In this document: positions 19,371 to 20,756 of the stretch, in pieces | How the letters are laid out: the number at the start of each line of letters is the position of its first letter | How positions within the stretch are numbered: position 1 is the first letter of the stretch | DNA from: Didymodactylos carnosus | Taxonomy: Eukaryota; Rotifera; Eurotatoria; Philodinida; Philodinidae | Direction of reading: 5' to 3' | Assembly (NCBI GenBank): GCA_905250885.1 | Contig: CAJNOQ010003289.1 | Span: forward strand, 1 to 20,756 | Length of the DNA: 20,756 bases | The notes under the pieces: model-generated | Database searches by the model: none | What the model saw: the letters and a program-made list of their open reading frames with translations, nothing else | Told to the model about the DNA's origin: nothing | Program-made: the position numbers and the translations under genes

Positions 19371-19836
19371 AAACAGATGTTCATTGCGTTCTTACAAAGA
19401 TATGATGGCGATACAAATGAAGCTTCCAAGGAACGAATAATACGGAATCCATTGCAGACAGGCATATGCGAAGTGGACACCGACGATTTCATCATGTGTT
19501 CTTCATTTGGAATGCGCCAATCGAACTCATAACATGGTCACGGTACGTAGCGTACGAAGGACTACAGCCATATATTAGTCGGTCGGTTTGCAATAAATAC
19601 AGAGATGCATTCTTTTTGTACGAATGCGAATTTCTCCGTAATCAACTGCAGTTAGCTGACGTGCTGATCATTTTTTGTCTCTACTGTGTGTTTGAAAAGG
19701 TATCGAATTGATCGACACAGCAAAGTTATCACAATAAAAGTTACCAAAAACAATTTTAAAAATCGATAAAAAGGTATAGCCGCGATGACCGATCGTCACT
19801 TTCTATCGCGTCTTGAGCTGTTCAAGAATAATCTTT
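19371..19836. other. Gene-poor stretch downstream of the hAT gene
   Basis: No supported gene. A plus-strand frame of 81 codons (19466-19711) has no recognisable motif. A minus-strand stretch at about 19401-19490 reads as a hydrophobic segment (FAYACLQWIPYYSFLGSF) ending in a stop; it could be a membrane-protein fragment or chance. The 3' terminal repeat of the hAT element would be expected here but could not be identified without its partner. Confidence 0.35.
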
Positions 19837-20756
19837 TCAACTTTCATCCATCTTGTCTTTGAGAAAAACCGAGTGTGATAGGTTCATCGGACTGAGACGT
19901 GATCGCTGTTTGCGCAATAGATACGATGCAGTGCTGAACGCACTCTCCGAAGGAACAGAAGTTGCGGGTGTGGCGAGAAATCGAATGGCCATTGCCGACA
20001 ATATCTTCAATTGAGCTCGATGTACACGCCAAAACTCTAACTAGATAGCAAAAGAATGAATAGACCATCTACGGAATCGAAGTCTCTCTTACTGCGTCGG
20101 CGTTTTTCTCGCAATTGACAATGTCATTGTATTGTTTCTGGGCCAACGAGCGGTAAATAGTGAGTTCCTCGCTGAAGGTATTCTTTGTGCGTGATCCTTT
20201 ATTCGACGACGAGGACATGTTGTTCCTCTCGATTGAGCTTAAAAATTTCGCCATGCATGACTTTTCCGGCTGCATCACTGTTCGATCAGCCATTGGTAGT
20301 GATGAGTCCATCCTTACGTCTTCCAGTGTGTCGGATATATCGCTGCTGATTTGCTCGTGTAACTCGGTTAGGTCACGCTCGACTAGTCTCCTTTCCAACC
20401 GACTGAGCACACCGAAGCCCAATGGATCGAAATAGGCATGCGTCTGAGAATGGAGAGAACGTGACCAAATCAATCAGCGTTCAACAATGTCTTACTTTAA
20501 TCAAATGCCACTGGTCCATGCCCTTCTCGAAGTACTGTTCCATGTAGAATAATAGAAGTTGTTTTAAACGAGATGAAATTCTCGAATCCTTCGAACTGGA
20601 GGATTTAACATCCTCGAGAAATTCCCGAATCTGAACAAGAGAGAAGAAGCTAACTCCGATGGTACAGTATTTTCTGCCGCTGATCAATTCCGTTGCTTGT
20701 GCGATCGGTTGCAGAACGCGCTCGATTGATTCAATCAACGTCCAATCGCCTTTGTC
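19837..20756 (-). CDS. hAT-family transposase, 3' part (5' end outside window)
   Basis: Three exons with phase-0 GT-AG introns of 52 nt each: 20756-20496, 20443-20093 and 20040-19837. They give 270 visible residues to TGA. The frame is open at the window edge, so the N-terminal zinc finger and first catalytic residues lie outside. Visible parts are the helical region of the catalytic domain (RVLQPIAQATELISGRKY; THAYFDPLGF) and the C-terminal hAT dimerisation domain, with LEFWRVHRAQ, LATPATSVPSESAFSTASYL and RSRLSPMNLSHSVFL. Its protein would excise and integrate an element with 8-bp target duplications. No stop or frameshift is seen, so this copy could be functional or recently so. A domesticated ZBED-like gene is the alternative. 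Confidence 0.88.

Noticed and set aside
19064-19495. Two overlapping Asn/Thr/Ile-rich minus-strand frames
   Set aside because: They are translations of the GGTATTGA minisatellite in two frames; tandem repeats without stops stay open by chance.
19844-20068. 74-codon minus-strand frame
   Set aside because: Shadow of the last hAT exon; the frame joined by the 52-nt intron contains the hAT dimerisation motifs.
1-20756. CRISPR arrays, prokaryotic operons, ribosome-binding sites, rRNA and tRNA genes
   Set aside because: None seen; introns, gene families and gene spacing are eukaryotic.

Overview
The window looks like nuclear DNA of an invertebrate animal, most likely a bdelloid rotifer (Adineta/Rotaria-like). 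The basis is family recognition: an ADP-ribosyltransferase/TPR gene with the N-terminal domain I associate with bdelloid proteins, a U-box/kinase fusion, RNase-inhibitor-type leucine-rich repeats, GT-AG introns (many of 52-56 nt), and a dense mix of DNA transposons. There are no prokaryotic signals. No search could be run, so the lineage call is inference.

Layout. 1-546: no clear gene. 547-3463 (-): three-exon ART/TPR gene, apparently intact (847 codons). 3464-4480: gene-poor. 4481-4535: 3' tail of a Helitron-like element (minus strand). 4538-5645: decayed DD37D Tc1/mariner with 42-bp inverted repeats and TA duplication, lying between that tail and the broken 3' end of a transposase-like pseudogene (5648-8676, -). 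9372-9665 (+): relic of a second Tc1/mariner transposase. 9833-10410 (-): leucine-rich-repeat gene. 10411-11778: gene-poor with a decayed coding trace. 11779-12963 (-): U-box/kinase-like gene. 12964-14943: gene-poor. 14944-17679 (-): multi-exon transposase-like gene with an in-frame stop and a 244-bp palindromic MITE in its coding sequence. 17716-18793 (+): uncharacterised charged/helical gene, divergent from the previous one. 19125-19370: second Helitron-like tail (same strand, same hairpin, same CTAG|T end) attached to a 32-bp-period minisatellite. 19837-20756 (-): 3' part of a hAT transposase gene running off the window.

Interpretation. Host-type genes (ART/TPR, LRR, U-box/kinase) are islands among nested mobile elements, an accessory or subtelomere-like arrangement, although no telomeric repeat is visible. 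The candidates most likely to be undescribed are the two matched Helitron-like tails, the duplicated-domain zinc-finger/transposase-like family at 5648-8676, the palindromic MITE with its apparent 2-bp target duplication, and the U-box/kinase fusion lacking the usual catalytic lysine.
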